DNA from: Clavibacter sp. A6099
Lineage (GTDB): Bacteria; Actinomycetota; Actinomycetes; Actinomycetales; Microbacteriaceae
Reading direction: 5' to 3'
Length of the DNA: 64,000 bases
NCBI RefSeq assembly: GCF_021919125.1
Contig: NZ_CP083439.1
Coordinates: forward strand, 868,001-932,000
In this document: positions 62,714 to 64,000 of the stretch, one piece after another
Layout: each line of letters opens with the position of its first letter
Numbering within the stretch: position 1 is the first letter of the stretch
Position numbers and translations under genes: made by a program
The notes under the pieces: model-generated
Databases searched by the model: none
What the model was told of the DNA's origin: nothing
Seen by the model: the letters and a program-made list of their open reading frames with translations, nothing else

Positions 62714-63886
62714 GTGAGCGACAAGCACGACTTCGACACCCGCGCGATCCACGCCGGACAGGACCCGGACCCCACCACGGGCGCCGTCATCCCGCCTCTC
62801 TACCTCACGAGCACCTTCGTGCAGGACGGGATCGGCGGGCTCCGCGATGGCTACGAATACGCCCGGAGCGCCAACCCCACGCGCACCGGCCTGCAGGAGC
62901 TGCTCGCCTCGCTCGAGAAGGGGAAGCACGCGTTCTCGTTCGCCTCGGGACTCGCCGCCGAGGACACGCTGCTGCGCGCGATCACCCGCCCCGGCGACCG
63001 CATCGTCCTGAGCGACGACGTGTACGGCGGCACATACCGCCTCCTCACGCGCGTGCTCGGCGACTGGGGGATCGTCGTCGAGACCGTCGACATGAGCGAC
63101 CTCCAGGCGGTCGAGCGGGTGCTCGGATCCGGCCCGGCGAAGGTCCTCTGGGTCGAGACGCCCAGCAACCCGCTGATGAAGATCAGCGACATCCGCGCTC
63201 TCGCCGACCTCGGCCACGCGGCGGGCGCCGTGGTCGTCGTCGACAACACGTTCGCCTCGCCGTACCTGCAGCAACCGCTCACGCTCGGCGCCGACGTGGT
63301 CGTGCACTCCACCACCAAGTACCTCGGCGGCCACTCCGACGTGCTCGGCGGCGCCGTCATCCTCGACGACGACGCCCTCGCCGAGAAGGTCGGCTTCCTG
63401 CAGTTCGCCGTCGGCGCCGTCTCCGGACCCATGGACGCCTGGCTCACGACCCGCGGCATCAAGACCCTCGCCGTCCGCGTCGAGCGCCACTCCGCGAACG
63501 CCGAGGAGATCGCCGCGTTCCTGCAGCAGCACCCCGACGTCACGGCCGTGCACTACCCGGGCCTGCCCGAGCACCCCGGCCACGACATCGCGAAGGCGCA
63601 GATGACGGGCTTCGGCGGCATGATCTCGTTCCAGGTCCGCGGGGGAGCGAAGGCCGCGCGCCGCGTGGTCGAGGGGACGCGCGTGTTCCAGCTCGCGGAG
63701 TCGCTCGGCGGCGTGGAGTCGCTCATCAGCTACCCGTCAGAGATGACGCACGCGTCCGTCAAGGGCACGCCGCTCGAGGTGCCGGACGACCTGGTGCGCC
63801 TGTCGGTCGGCATCGAGTCCGTCGAGGACCTCGTCGTCGACCTCGAGCGCGCGCTCGGCAAGGCCCTCAAGCAGGGCAAGCACTAG
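62714..63886 (+). CDS. metB: Cystathionine gamma-synthase/lyase (Cys/Met PLP family)
   Basis: A 390-aa PLP enzyme. The PLP Lys is about K202 in VVHSTTKYLGGHSDVLGG; other landmarks are YEYARSANPTRTGLQELLAS, FASGLAAEDTLLRA and VSLAESLGGVE-like FQLAESLGGVESLISYPSEM. Such enzymes either make cystathionine from O-acyl-homoserine or split it to cysteine; next to cystathionine beta-synthase, the lyase direction would complete reverse transsulfuration, so the symbol is tentative. The GTG at 62714 follows GAGACGAG. A hairpin follows. Confidence 0.88.
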   Translation: MSDKHDFDTRAIHAGQDPDPTTGAVIPPLYLTSTFVQDGIGGLRDGYEYARSANPTRTGLQELLASLEKGKHAFSFASGLAAEDTLLRAITRPGDRIVLSDDVYGGTYRLLTRVLGDWGIVVETVDMSDLQAVERVLGSGPAKVLWVETPSNPLMKISDIRALADLGHAAGAVVVVDNTFASPYLQQPLTLGADVVVHSTTKYLGGHSDVLGGAVILDDDALAEKVGFLQFAVGAVSGPMDAWLTTRGIKTLAVRVERHSANAEEIAAFLQQHPDVTAVHYPGLPEHPGHDIAKAQMTGFGGMISFQVRGGAKAARRVVEGTRVFQLAESLGGVESLISYPSEMTHASVKGTPLEVPDDLVRLSVGIESVEDLVVDLERALGKALKQGKH

Positions 63887-63893
63887 TCGCGGA

Positions 63894-63924
63894 CGACGGG
63901 GCGCGCCGCGGCGTCGCCCCGTCG
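63894..63924. terminator. 10-bp hairpin after the gamma-synthase gene
   Basis: CGACGGGGCG (63894-63903) pairs with CGCCCCGTCG (63915-63924). Between convergent genes. Confidence 0.8.
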
Positions 63925-63934
63925 AGCGTCGGCC

Positions 63935-64000
63935 TCAGGGCAGCAGCTCGCGCACGGCCTCGTCGACGCTCACGCCGCGCTCTCGCGCGTGGGCGCTGAG
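63935..64000 (-). CDS. 3' end of a gene cut by the window edge
   Basis: A minus-strand frame entering from the edge ends LSAHARERGVSVDEAVRELL then P and TGA (63937-63935). The helical, charged end recalls small antitoxin-like or ribbon-helix proteins, but 21 residues are too few to assign. A hairpin shared with the convergent gene follows it. Confidence 0.4.
   Translation of the reverse strand, partial: LSAHARERGVSVDEAVRELLP

Noticed and set aside
60668-63886. One large plus-strand frame spanning DUF3105 to the gamma-synthase
   Set aside because: Only its last part from 62714 is a real gene; the earlier portion reads out of frame through cystathionine beta-synthase.

Overview
The window is high-GC DNA from an actinobacterium, most likely Clavibacter or a close Microbacteriaceae relative. 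This rests on strong G/C at third codon positions, frequent GTG starts coupled by 4-nt GTGA/ATGA overlaps, and the conserved order ppa, tilS-hpt-ftsH-folE-folP-folB/folK-DUF3180-PH-PH-DUF2520-panC-lysS-clpC. Genus-level placement is inference.

Layout. 1-9.2 kb is an accessory-looking stretch with visibly lower GC up to about 6.5 kb: an APH-type kinase, a GntR regulator beside an MFS pump, an ECF sigma factor behind a membrane-anchored partner, a PadR/HAAS pair, a VOC protein, and a two-component system with a DUF4097 protein. A 26-bp palindrome (GTCCGG...CCGGAC around a GGGATCCC-like core) recurs between these genes and was seen nowhere else in the window. 9.5-22.8 kb holds a surface-glycan cluster (tandem GT2 protein, second glycosyltransferase, Wzx-like flippase, GH10 protein), an SDR, a TspO-like protein with a divergent MarR gene, DUF2071, GH15 and a macrodomain protein.

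22.85-25.74 kb is a small tRNA-Phe-targeted integrative element: a perfect 63-bp direct repeat of the tRNA-Phe 3' part flanks a membrane-GAF/Panacea gene pair, a one-helix membrane protein and a decayed tyrosine integrase. It is the best candidate in the window for an undescribed toxin-antitoxin or defence module. The tRNA Glu-Asp-Phe cluster follows.

26.4-49.1 kb is mostly core: paired M23 and NlpC/P60 wall hydrolases, pyrophosphatase, tRNA lysidine synthase, HPRT, FtsH, folate and pantothenate enzymes, LysRS, ClpC (with a ClgR-like box), two oxidoreductases, and rplJ-rplL behind an L10-type leader. 49.1-64 kb carries a LuxR regulator, a MarR/MFS pair, a LacI-controlled CUT1 sugar ABC operon without its own ATPase, an ABC exporter, DUF305/DUF3105 proteins, and cystathionine beta-synthase plus gamma-synthase (transsulfuration). 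No CRISPR array, rRNA, complete insertion sequence or origin was found.
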